From NCBI RefSeq assembly GCF_029577735.1, contig NZ_JARQTO010000002.1, positions 62,001-126,000 of the forward strand: DNA of 64,000 nucleotides, read 5' to 3'. Within the stretch, counting starts at the first letter, position 1; each line of letters starts with the position of its first letter. This DNA comes from Exercitatus varius (GTDB lineage Bacteria > Pseudomonadota > Gammaproteobacteria > Enterobacterales > Pasteurellaceae). The notes below the pieces were generated by a model. It made no database searches, was not told the DNA's origin, and saw nothing but the letters and a program-made list of their open reading frames with translations. A program made the translations under genes and the position numbers. Below are positions 1-6,725 of this stretch, piece after piece.

Positions 1-269
1 GGTCCCGAAATGTTGAAACGGGATCCGCCGGTGACGGCGATCAAAATACCCGCGACAATGGCGGTATATAACCCGTGTTGCGGCGGCACGCCGCTGGCGA
101 TGGCCAACGCCATAGAAAGCGGAATGGCAATCACGCCGACGGTGAGACCCGCAATGACGTCTCTAATCAAATGTTGTTTGGTGTAACCCGCGCGAAAGCT
201 GTCTTTTAACGCGCTAAAAGGTTTCACGGCCAGAAAAGCGTTTTTGGTTAAAAACCATTTATTTAGCAT
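1..269 (-). CDS. SulP family anion permease, N-terminal part (truncated by window edge)
   Basis: The reverse strand reads from an ATG at 269 (MLNKWFLTKNAFLAVKPF...) and stays open to the window edge, about 89 residues. It contains the SulP opening signature: DVIAGLTVGVIAIPLSMA, then GVPPQHGLYTAIVAG and GGSRFNISG. These correspond to the first membrane segments and the anion-binding TM1/TM3 region of sulfate/C4-dicarboxylate permeases such as E. coli DauA (YchM). A Shine-Dalgarno sequence (AAGGAG on the reverse strand, 279-284) precedes the ATG. The C-terminal STAS domain would lie outside the window. The transported anion cannot be decided from this fragment. Confidence 0.85.
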   Translation of the reverse strand, partial: MLNKWFLTKNAFLAVKPFSALKDSFRAGYTKQHLIRDVIAGLTVGVIAIPLSMALAIASGVPPQHGLYTAIVAGILIAVTGGSRFNISG

Positions 270-359
270 AGTGATTCCTGAAGGAGAAAAAAGTGCGGTT
301 ATTTTACTCTCAATTTTTTAAAAAATGCATGGGTTAGCGCAATAAATTTTAAAAAAGAC

Positions 360-388
360 TGGACGGAAAGCCGATAAATTCTTATAAT
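360..388 (+). promoter_or_regulatory. Probable promoter of tRNA-Ser
   Basis: A perfect -10 hexamer TATAAT lies at 383-388. A -35-like TGGACG (4 of 6 to TTGACA) lies at 360-365 with a 17-bp spacer. This would start transcription near 395, about 80 nt upstream of the tRNA. Assignment is by consensus only. Confidence 0.5.
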
Positions 389-476
389 CTCGCCCGCTTT
401 GTTGCTGTTAAGTATTTTACTTAATGCAAAACGGCGATAAAGCGACAATAAACAGAATGAATTCTGTGTTCAAGAT

Positions 477-566
477 GGTGAGATGTCCGAGTGGTTGAAG
501 GAGCACGCCTGGAAAGCGTGTATACGGGAAACTGTATCGGGGGTTCGAATCCCCCTCTCACCGCCA
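477..566 (+). tRNA. tRNA-Ser (anticodon GGA)
   Basis: This is a class II tRNA of 90 nt including encoded CCA. The acceptor stem GGTGAGA pairs with TCTCACC (556-562), G563 is the discriminator and CCA is at 564-566. The anticodon arm is CACGC-CTGGAAA-GCGTG, giving anticodon GGA for UCC/UCU codons. A variable arm (TATACGGGAAACTGTA) and a T arm GGGGG-TTCGAAT-CCCCC follow. It stands alone between the divergent SulP gene and yhhQ. Confidence 0.97.
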
Positions 567-675
567 TCCGATATTAATTCTATTCATCTTTATTCCGAAA
601 TTCTTTCATTTGTTTCCGCTTGAAATCTTCTTTATATTCACTATTATTCCGGTTTCATTTTAAACGAAGCAACTG

Positions 676-716
676 AGATTCTTGGGTTCCCTCACCCCAG
701 GTTTTAACAAAAAGGA
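676..716 (+). promoter_or_regulatory. PreQ1-I riboswitch upstream of yhhQ
   Basis: Just before the yhhQ start the leader has a short stem TTGGG/CCCAG. The loop begins with TTC and ends in CAC directly before the 3' strand. An A-rich tail (AACAAAAAGGA) then merges into the ribosome binding site. This is the layout of the class I preQ1 aptamer, whose tail folds back as a pseudoknot. The gene behind it is a queuosine-precursor transporter, as expected. Sequestration of the AAGGA by ligand would reduce translation. The second copy of this aptamer type lies before queC at about 44.8 kb. Confidence 0.78.
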
Positions 717-722
717 TTTGTC

Positions 723-1403
723 ATGACACATAATGCTATCATTGTTACTCGTCAGCAAAAGCGTAATGCATTGATTCTGCTGGCTTTATTTCATATTTTT
801 ATTATTGCGGCAAGCAACTATCTGGTGCAGATTCCGTTTGAAATCTGTTTACCGTTGACGGCGTTGGGCGCGGCTGAGGATTTCAGCTTTCACAGCACCT
901 GGGGAACCTTAACGTTTCCGTTTATCTTTCTGGCGACGGATTTAACCGTGCGGGTGTTCGGCGCCGCATTGGCGCGACGCATTATCTTTGCGGTGATGTT
1001 TCCCGCCCTGGCGGTCAGTTACGGCGTTTCCACCTTGTTTTCGGACAGCCAGTATCAAGGGCTGCAGGCGTTATCGACGTTCAACGGTTTTGTATTCCGC
1101 ATCGCCGTCGCCAGTTTCAGCGCCTATGTGTTCGGGCAGTTACTGGACGTATTGGTATTTAATCGCCTACGCCGGCTTAAAACCTGGTGGATTGCGCCCG
1201 GCAGCTCGATGATTTTCGGTTCTATGGCGGATACCTTTATATTTTTTGCCGTGGCGTTTTATGCCAGTACCGATCCGTTTATGGCGGAACATTGGATGGA
1301 ATTGGGTTTTGTGGATTATTTATTTAAATTATTTGTGGGCGTTATGCTGTTTGTACCGGCTTACGGCGTGGTGCTGAATTTTATTTTGCGCAGGATTTTG
1401 TAG
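723..1403 (+). CDS. yhhQ: Queuosine precursor transporter YhhQ
   Basis: 226-residue integral membrane protein with about six hydrophobic segments. It matches the YhhQ (DUF165, QPTR) family, which imports the deazaguanine precursors preQ0/preQ1 across the inner membrane for queuosine modification of tRNA. Recognisable family stretches are ASNYLVQIPFE near residue 30, FPFIFLATDLTVRVFG near 64-79 and a C-terminal SMADTFIFFAVAF segment. The ATG follows an AAGGA that belongs to the preQ1 aptamer tail, so regulation by the ligand of the pathway is likely. A paired uptake-signal terminator follows at 1432. Separate from queCDE at 43-44.8 kb but sharing the same riboswitch class. Confidence 0.93.
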   Translation: MTHNAIIVTRQQKRNALILLALFHIFIIAASNYLVQIPFEICLPLTALGAAEDFSFHSTWGTLTFPFIFLATDLTVRVFGAALARRIIFAVMFPALAVSYGVSTLFSDSQYQGLQALSTFNGFVFRIAVASFSAYVFGQLLDVLVFNRLRRLKTWWIAPGSSMIFGSMADTFIFFAVAFYASTDPFMAEHWMELGFVDYLFKLFVGVMLFVPAYGVVLNFILRRIL

Positions 1404-1431
1404 CGGATTCAATCGAGTCGGTTTATTGCGT

Positions 1432-1470
1432 AAGTGCGGTCAAAAAATGTTGAGTTTTTTGACCGCACTT
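1432..1470. terminator. Paired uptake-signal terminator after yhhQ
   Basis: AAGTGCGGTCAAAAAA and its complement TTTTTTGACCGCACTT (ends at 1432 and 1470) form an inverted repeat around a short loop, followed by a TT run. Two uptake signals in opposite orientation make a Rho-independent terminator, a common arrangement in Pasteurellaceae. Confidence 0.85.
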
Positions 1471-1499
1471 TTAACTCTAATCACAATCAAGGAACCAAG

Positions 1500-2810
1500 A
1501 TGAATTTAAGAGAGAAAATTGACGACAGCCCGATGTCCGGTTATCAGTGGATGATTGTAATCATGGCGGCGATTATGAATTTGCTTGACGGCTTCGATGT
1601 GCTGGCGCTGGCGTTTACGGCGACCAATATTCGCAACGAATTCGGTTTAAGCGGCGAACAGCTCGGATATTTGCTGAGTGCGGGCTTATTCGGCATGACC
1701 GCGGGCTCGTTGTTTTTGGCGCCGGTGGCGGATAAAATCGGACGCCGTCCGTTGTTGCTGATTGCCGTTGCGTTGTCCGCCGTGGGTATGTTGGGATCGG
1801 CGTTTATTCAGTCTCATCATGCCTTATCATTCTGGCGCGTGGTCACGGGTTTGGGCGTTGGCGGGATTTTAGTGGGCACAAATGTATTGACCAGTGAATA
1901 TTCTTCCCGTAAATGGCGCAGTTTCGCCATCAGCGTGTACGCCGCCGGTTTTGGCGTCGGCGCGGTGTTGGGCGGCATGTTCGCCGTGACATTGCAGGCG
2001 GAATACGGCTGGCGTTCGGTTTATTTGGCCGGATTTGCGCTCACGGCGTTGTGTCTGGCGGCATTAATGGTTTGGTTGCCGGAATCCATCGATTTCCTGA
2101 TGTCGAAGCAACCGCCGAATGCCAGGGTTCGGTTAAATAACATTGCGAAGAAAATCGGCTTGGCGGGTGAATGGTCATTGCCTGAAAAATCCGTTGCGCC
2201 GGTGCACAAATTGCCGATAAGCCAACTATTCAACGGGCGATATCGCCGTTCTACCGGGTTAATTTGGCTAGCGTTTTTTGCCGTTATGTTCAGTTTTTAT
2301 TTTGTCAGCTCATGGACGCCGGCCTTGCTGAAAGAAGCGGGGATGACTACAGAACAAAGCGTTAGCGTAGGCATGATGATTTCTTTGGGCGGAACCTGCG
2401 GTTCTTTATTTTACGGCTTGCTCGCCAGTCGTTGGTCGGCGCGTAAGGTGTTGATTTTGTTTACTTTGTTATCCGCCTTGTTGGTTGTCGTTTTTATTCT
2501 GTCCGCTTCCGTTTTATGGTTGGCCATGCTGTTCGGCGTGTTGCTGGGCGCGTTGATGAACGGTTGTATCAGCGGGCTTTACACCCTTAATCCGAGCATT
2601 TATGCCGCAGACATTCGCAGCACGGGCGTGGGTTGGGCAATCGGCGTCGGGCGAATCGGTGCCATTCTGGCGCCGATTACCGCCGGCGCGCTACTGGATG
2701 GCGGTTGGGAAAAGCAAAGCCTATACGAAGCCGTTGCCTTGGTGTTGTTAGTTTCAACGATAGCGTTGGCGTTATTGAAGACTCGCACGGTCGTGAAATC
2801 GGTTTCGTAA
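1500..2810 (+). CDS. MFS transporter, aromatic acid:H+ symporter type
   Basis: 436 residues with 12 predicted membrane segments. Family marks are LLDGFDVLALAFTATNI in TM1, the loop 2-3 motif ADKIGRRPLLL and RRSTGLIWLAFFAVMFSFYF at the start of the second half. The DGFD motif in TM1 is typical of the aromatic acid:H+ symporter family (PcaK, BenK, MhpT and the niacin transporter NaiP). The substrate is unknown; nicotinate and aromatic acids are both plausible. I chose the ATG at 1500, which has AAGGAAC just upstream. A longer frame starting with GTG at 1434 would translate the terminator hairpin and is not credible. No catabolic gene for aromatics is adjacent. Confidence 0.85.
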   Translation: MNLREKIDDSPMSGYQWMIVIMAAIMNLLDGFDVLALAFTATNIRNEFGLSGEQLGYLLSAGLFGMTAGSLFLAPVADKIGRRPLLLIAVALSAVGMLGSAFIQSHHALSFWRVVTGLGVGGILVGTNVLTSEYSSRKWRSFAISVYAAGFGVGAVLGGMFAVTLQAEYGWRSVYLAGFALTALCLAALMVWLPESIDFLMSKQPPNARVRLNNIAKKIGLAGEWSLPEKSVAPVHKLPISQLFNGRYRRSTGLIWLAFFAVMFSFYFVSSWTPALLKEAGMTTEQSVSVGMMISLGGTCGSLFYGLLASRWSARKVLILFTLLSALLVVVFILSASVLWLAMLFGVLLGALMNGCISGLYTLNPSIYAADIRSTGVGWAIGVGRIGAILAPITAGALLDGGWEKQSLYEAVALVLLVSTIALALLKTRTVVKSVS

Positions 2811-2822
2811 AAAAACTTGTCA

Positions 2823-2919
2823 TTTTTTATGCGTAATCGCCAGTGCGATTACTTATGGCTTCGCCACCGTTGGCAAAGCCAACGTTCAAAAAGCGTTGCT
2901 TTTTGTGACCGCACTTTTC
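2823..2919 (+). repeat. 97-bp tandem-hairpin repeat, copy 1 (inverted relative to copy 2)
   Basis: This stretch is the exact reverse complement of 5402-5498. It contains four consecutive small palindromes with 3-4-nt loops: GTAATCGC/GCGATTAC, TGGC/GCCA, CGTTGGC/GCCAACG and CAAAAAGC/GCTTTTTG. An uptake signal (TGACCGCACTT) sits on the side facing the enclosed genes. It starts 12 bp after the MFS stop codon, so it probably acts as a terminator or mRNA 3' end. I do not recognise it as a named element. Confidence 0.9.
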
Positions 2920-2984
2920 TGTCGCAAAGGCGGCGTTCAAGCGAGTAAGAGGCGGTTTTATTCGCTTATGTTGACGTTTTTCCG

Positions 2985-3353
2985 TTAAATGTCGTCCGCG
3001 GACTTTTGCATGGCGGAACGGTAAATCGCCAGCTTTTGCGCTAAAAACGCTTGATGTTCCGCTAATTCTTGCTGCTTTCGGATGAGATTTTCGCGATGGG
3101 CGAGCAGAATTTCATAACGTTGGGGAATGGTGGCGTCGCCCATGTGGCGCAATCGGGCGTATTCTTTAATTTGCGCCAGAGGCACGCCCATTTCCTTCAG
3201 GCGAAGAATAAATCCCACCCATTCCGCATCGCGGTTGCCGTAACAACGATAGCCGTTTGAATCCCGTTCGGGCATTAACAGCCCTTCTTTTTCGTAATAA
3301 CGTAAGGTGTCGCTGGACAGCCCGGTTTTCGCCGAAAATGCTTTAATTTGCAT
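2985..3353 (-). CDS. MerR family transcriptional regulator
   Basis: 122 residues. The N-terminal MerR winged helix is clear: MQIKAFSAKTGLSSDTLRYYEKEGLL (residues 1-26) and NGYRCYGNRDAEWVGFILRLKEMGVPLAQIKEY (33-65). A coiled-coil dimerisation helix follows (about 80-115). No cysteine cluster typical of metal sensors is seen, so the effector is probably organic or redox-related rather than a metal. It is divergent from the CMD-family gene across a 77-bp gap containing a MerR-like promoter with a 19-bp spacer. That makes the CMD gene its likely target. Confidence 0.9.
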   Translation of the reverse strand: MQIKAFSAKTGLSSDTLRYYEKEGLLMPERDSNGYRCYGNRDAEWVGFILRLKEMGVPLAQIKEYARLRHMGDATIPQRYEILLAHRENLIRKQQELAEHQAFLAQKLAIYRSAMQKSADDI

Positions 3354-3363
3354 AAAAAAATCC

Positions 3364-3394
3364 TTGCCTTGGAGTGAGGTCCATAGTTTACCCT
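3364..3394 (+). promoter_or_regulatory. Candidate MerR-controlled promoter
   Basis: TTGCCT (3364-3369) and TACCCT (3389-3394) are separated by 19 bp. This is the over-long spacer characteristic of promoters activated by MerR-family proteins. The spacer holds an imperfect dyad, TTGGA...TCCAT. It precedes the CMD gene and lies beside the merR-like gene. Based on consensus inspection only. Confidence 0.5.
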
Positions 3395-3430
3395 GCTTGG
3401 GTCATTTCATAAACAAGTAAGGAGAAAATT

Positions 3431-3820
3431 ATGCTAAATGATCAAAAGTTAATGAAGCGCGGATTAGCGAAATTACAGGAAATCGACGGCGGACAAGGCG
3501 ACCAGGTCATGCAGGCGTTGGCGGATATTGCGCCGGATCTGGGGAAATATATTATTACCTTTGGTTTCGGTGAAATTTATAACCGTCCGCAACTGGATTC
3601 ATCACAGCGGGAATTGATTACTTTAGCCGTGTTAACGGCGCAGGGCGGTTGTGAAAAGCAATTACAGGTGCATATTCATGCGGCGCTGAACGTAGGTATC
3701 AAGGAAGAGCAGATTATTGAAACGTTCATTCATTGCGTGCCTTATTTAGGTTTTCCGAAAGCGTTAAATGCGGTATTTACGGCGAAAACGGTGTTTGCTG
3801 AAAAGCGGGGAGAAAAATAA
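3431..3820 (+). CDS. Carboxymuconolactone decarboxylase (CMD) family protein
   Basis: 129 residues, the usual size of single-domain CMD proteins. Central features are SSQRELITLAVLTAQGGCEKQLQVHIHAALNVGIKEEQIIETFIHCVPYLGFPKALNAV (about 58-116). It carries the conserved Cys-x6-His arrangement (CEKQLQVH) and the Tyr-Leu-Gly-Phe-Pro turn. Family members include AhpD-like disulfide reductases and gamma-carboxymuconolactone decarboxylases; with only one Cys near the His this one is not a classic CxxC AhpD. In enteric and Pasteurellaceae genomes such genes often sit beside a MerR regulator, as here. AGGAG precedes the ATG. Exact reaction unknown. Confidence 0.85.
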   Translation: MLNDQKLMKRGLAKLQEIDGGQGDQVMQALADIAPDLGKYIITFGFGEIYNRPQLDSSQRELITLAVLTAQGGCEKQLQVHIHAALNVGIKEEQIIETFIHCVPYLGFPKALNAVFTAKTVFAEKRGEK

Positions 3821-3878
3821 AGCGAAAGGAAAAAAGGTTGTGGAAAGCGCGGCGGCTTTCCACAAGATGTTGAAAAAA

Positions 3879-5282
3879 TTACTTCATTTTTTCGTTGGTT
3901 AACGGTTTGCCTTTAAATTCACCGGTTAACGAATTCAGGAAGGAAACGAGATCGTCGAGTTCCGCATCCGAGAAATCTTTATTGCTTTGATAATGTCCCA
4001 TAATGCGAACCGCTTCTTTCAGGTCTTTTGCCGTCGCGTCATGCAGATAAGGCGCGGTTAAGGCCACGTTGCGCAGCGTCGGCACTTTGAAGCGGTGCAT
4101 GTCGTAAGGATCCTGAGTTTCGGCGAAACGTCCTTTGTCCGCATCGGTCAATTCGGTGCCGCGGGCTTTGAAATAATCGTCGTAAACGCCCATATATTCA
4201 AAGGATTGTCCGCCCATTGCGGTGCCGGTGTGGCAGGTGTCGCATTTTGCATTTTTGAATAATTCGTAACCGCGTTTTTGTTGATCGTTTAAGGCGTTTT
4301 GTTCGCCTTTTAAGTAACGGTCGAAAGCGCTGTTCGGGGTAATCAGTGTTTTTTCAAATTCGCCGATAGCTTCCGTCACGGTCGCTTGGGTCAGTTCCGG
4401 GAATACCGATAAAAATTCTTTTTTGAACGCTTCATCTTGATCCAAACGGGCAATAATCTCATCCCAGTTTTTAGAACCCATTTCCACCGGATTAGTCGGC
4501 GGACCGCCGGCTTGATCCGCTAAGGTTTTCGCGCGACCGTCCCAGAACTGCCATTTATGAAACGCCGCATTGAAAACCGTCGGGGCGTTAATTCCGCCTT
4601 TTTTACCTTCGATTCCTTCGGAAACCGGTAAATTATCCACGCCGGCACGTTCTAATTGGTGACAGGTATGACATTGAATCGAACCGTCGCCGGATAAACG
4701 TCCGTCGAAATACAATTTTTCACCCAACGCCACTTTGCGCGAATCCGTCGGAATGGCGTCCGGAATAGGTTGTATCAAACGGCTCGCATCCGTTCCGCTC
4801 GTGTTCTGAGGCAGAAAATGCGCTTCACGTTGTTGTTTAATCCAATCCAGCACCACTTGTTTTTCATCTTCGTCAGGACGATTCCCCCAGTGAACGTGCA
4901 GGAATTTCACTTCCGGCATTTCATCGTTGCGCAGCACTTGTTCCAGCTTGGCTAAATCCGCTTCGGACAATTTGCTTGGATCATTCATGCCTTCGAACAT
5001 CCGATCCAAACGAAAACTGCGCAAGCCTTTACTGATATCTTCCGCCATTAACTGTTTGGCGACCGGAAAATCGGCGTAGCCCGGCAGTTCCGCGCTCGGC
5101 GCGTGGCAATATTGACAGCCGTTGTCAAACATCACTTTGGCGACAGGTTTAAACTGCGCCGGCACGTTCGTTGCGGCATACAACTTTTCCGATTGCGATT
5201 TATCGAAAAAGTGCGCATAACCGACCATCGAAAAATATCCCGCTGCGGCAATGCCCACCGCGGATAATAAGTATTTTTTCAT
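3879..5282 (-). CDS. Tri-heme cytochrome c (quinol) peroxidase
   Basis: 467 residues. An N-terminal signal anchor (about 4-25) is followed by three heme c motifs: CQYCH at 56-60, CHTCH at 204-208 and CDTCH at 347-351. The last two and the WDGR, NAPTVFNAA and FKVPTLRNVALTAPYLHD blocks define the di-heme cytochrome c peroxidase (CcpA/MauG) domain. The extra N-terminal heme domain makes it the membrane-anchored type known as E. coli YhjA (Ccp) and the Aggregatibacter quinol peroxidase. That type takes electrons from the quinol pool to reduce H2O2 in the periplasm. Transcribed alone, convergent with the CMD gene. I saw no convincing FNR or OxyR site upstream. Confidence 0.92.
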   Translation of the reverse strand: MKKYLLSAVGIAAAGYFSMVGYAHFFDKSQSEKLYAATNVPAQFKPVAKVMFDNGCQYCHAPSAELPGYADFPVAKQLMAEDISKGLRSFRLDRMFEGMNDPSKLSEADLAKLEQVLRNDEMPEVKFLHVHWGNRPDEDEKQVVLDWIKQQREAHFLPQNTSGTDASRLIQPIPDAIPTDSRKVALGEKLYFDGRLSGDGSIQCHTCHQLERAGVDNLPVSEGIEGKKGGINAPTVFNAAFHKWQFWDGRAKTLADQAGGPPTNPVEMGSKNWDEIIARLDQDEAFKKEFLSVFPELTQATVTEAIGEFEKTLITPNSAFDRYLKGEQNALNDQQKRGYELFKNAKCDTCHTGTAMGGQSFEYMGVYDDYFKARGTELTDADKGRFAETQDPYDMHRFKVPTLRNVALTAPYLHDATAKDLKEAVRIMGHYQSNKDFSDAELDDLVSFLNSLTGEFKGKPLTNEKMK

Positions 5283-5401
5283 AGCGTCACTCCGATGTCA
5301 TAAAAACCGTATGAATTATCCTATAAATCGTAGGGTTTTTGTTAATTTAAAAATCTATTGAATTGATAAGGGAAAACGATAAACGAAACGAATGGCAAAG
5401 G

Positions 5402-5498
5402 GAAAAGTGCGGTCACAAAAAGCAACGCTTTTTGAACGTTGGCTTTGCCAACGGTGGCGAAGCCATAAGTAATCGCACTGGCGATTACGCATAAAAAA
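5402..5498 (+). repeat. 97-bp tandem-hairpin repeat, copy 2
   Basis: Exact inverted copy of 2823-2919. The four hairpins are at 5416-5434 (CAAAAAGC/GCTTTTTG), 5437-5453 (CGTTGGC/GCCAACG), 5455-5465 (TGGC/GCCA) and 5469-5488 (GTAATCGC/GCGATTAC). The copy lies between the halves of a paired uptake signal: AAGTGCGGTCA at 5405-5415 and TGACCGCACTT at 5511-5521. This looks like a normal paired-signal terminator of truD whose loop has been filled by the hairpin array. Confidence 0.9.
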
Positions 5499-5521
5499 CG
5501 TTAAATTTTTTGACCGCACTT
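5405..5521. terminator. Expanded paired uptake-signal structure downstream of truD
   Basis: The arms AAGTGCGGTCA and TGACCGCACTT are inverted uptake signals, usually spaced by about 15-20 nt in terminators such as 1432-1470. Here they enclose about 95 nt holding the hairpin array. It lies 10 bp beyond the truD stop on the minus strand and probably still ends truD transcription. Confidence 0.6.
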
Positions 5522-5530
5522 AATCAAGAT

Positions 5531-6538
5531 TTAATCGGCAATCCGCACTAATTCGCGAATCAGCGCGGTGGCGTAGCTGCCGGCAGGCAGGAAAAACCGC
5601 AGCCGCAATCCCGTCGGTTCGAATTGCCAGCTGAAATTTTGCGGTTGCATTAACAGCGGACGGCGCGCCGGTTTCAGCCCTTCCCGTTTCATTAACGCCT
5701 GCAACGCCTGATGTTGCGCTACCACCTGATTTTCCAGCGCGTCGGCGGGTTGCGGTCTATCGCCAATAAGCGGTGCGGTGAGCAAAATATCGTGATTTTC
5801 CAGCCGCGTCTGCAACGCATTTAAATTTTCCTTTTCATCCGCCTGAAACCAGCTGTTGGAACCGGCGAGCTGCAGAATGTCGTTCGGCATTATCTGAGTG
5901 GCGAGCCCCATTTGCAGGCGGTTGGAGACCACCAGATTAAACACTTCGCTGCGTGCCGCGGAAAGATAAAAACCGCGTTTTTGACGATCTTTCACCTGTA
6001 TTTCGCCGTTGGCCCAGCGCATGGCTTCGGTTAAATTGTGTCCGTCCCGGCCAAATCGCTGTTCGGTGAAATAATTGGGAAAACCCAGTTGTTTCACCAG
6101 ATTCAAACGACGGTTAAGTTCATCCGTGGCGACGGCATCGCGCAACAAAATATCGAAATGATTTCCCTGCAAACTGCCGATACGAATTTTACGATTGTGC
6201 CGCGTAACCTCCAGTATTTCGACGCCTTCAATGCGGCATTGGTCGAAATCCGGCGTGGGTTTGCCGGGCATTTGCAGGCCGAACCATTGTTCGGTGACGG
6301 CGTGGCGATCTTTCAAACCGGCGTAACTCATATGGCGGACGGAAATGTTGCAGAATTTGGCTAATTGTTCGCCTGCCCAGATTGTGTTGGCGTCGGTTTT
6401 GCGGATTTTTACCGCCACGAATTCACCGTCGCCGGACAATGGATAACCCAGTTCTTCCCGTACGATAAAGTCGGCGGGTTGTTGTTTTAAATGAGCGCGC
6501 TGTTCCGGCGCGGTTTGTAAATAGGCTAAATCTAACAT
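5531..6538 (-). CDS. truD: tRNA pseudouridine(13) synthase TruD
   Basis: 335 residues from the ATG at 6538; E. coli TruD has 349. The enzyme isomerises U13 to pseudouridine in tRNA-Glu. Catalytic Asp77 is in the family motif GLKDRHAVTEQWF. Other family blocks are GNHFDILLRD, FPNYFTEQRFGRDGHN and the C-terminal LPAGSYATALIREL. A longer frame starts with TTG at 6559, but E. coli TruD begins with the equivalent of MLDLAYL, so the ATG is preferred. In enterics truD lies next to ispDF and surE; here ispD and ispF are 24 kb away, so the cluster has been split. Confidence 0.95.
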   Translation of the reverse strand: MLDLAYLQTAPEQRAHLKQQPADFIVREELGYPLSGDGEFVAVKIRKTDANTIWAGEQLAKFCNISVRHMSYAGLKDRHAVTEQWFGLQMPGKPTPDFDQCRIEGVEILEVTRHNRKIRIGSLQGNHFDILLRDAVATDELNRRLNLVKQLGFPNYFTEQRFGRDGHNLTEAMRWANGEIQVKDRQKRGFYLSAARSEVFNLVVSNRLQMGLATQIMPNDILQLAGSNSWFQADEKENLNALQTRLENHDILLTAPLIGDRPQPADALENQVVAQHQALQALMKREGLKPARRPLLMQPQNFSWQFEPTGLRLRFFLPAGSYATALIRELVRIAD

Positions 6539-6725
6539 TTTACGGTTCTGTTTTATCAATTGGTTTTTGGGAAAAATTATAACGAAATTGACCGCACTTT
6601 GAAGATAAATTTGCGCTAAATCTTGCCTCTGTCGATTGAGTTTAACGCCCTTTTGATGTAAACTACGCTCCCGTCTTGATACATCATATCAACTCTTTTT
6701 TACCCCCAACATTTTAGGTTCTTAT

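Noticed and set aside
1434..1499. N-terminal extension of the MFS transporter from GTG 1434
   Set aside because: It translates the paired uptake-signal terminator; the ATG at 1500 has a ribosome binding site and starts like the family.
5330..5375. Possible FNR site (CTATTGAATTGATAAG) upstream of the quinol peroxidase
   Set aside because: The half-sites run in the same direction and do not form the TTGAT-N4-ATCAA palindrome.
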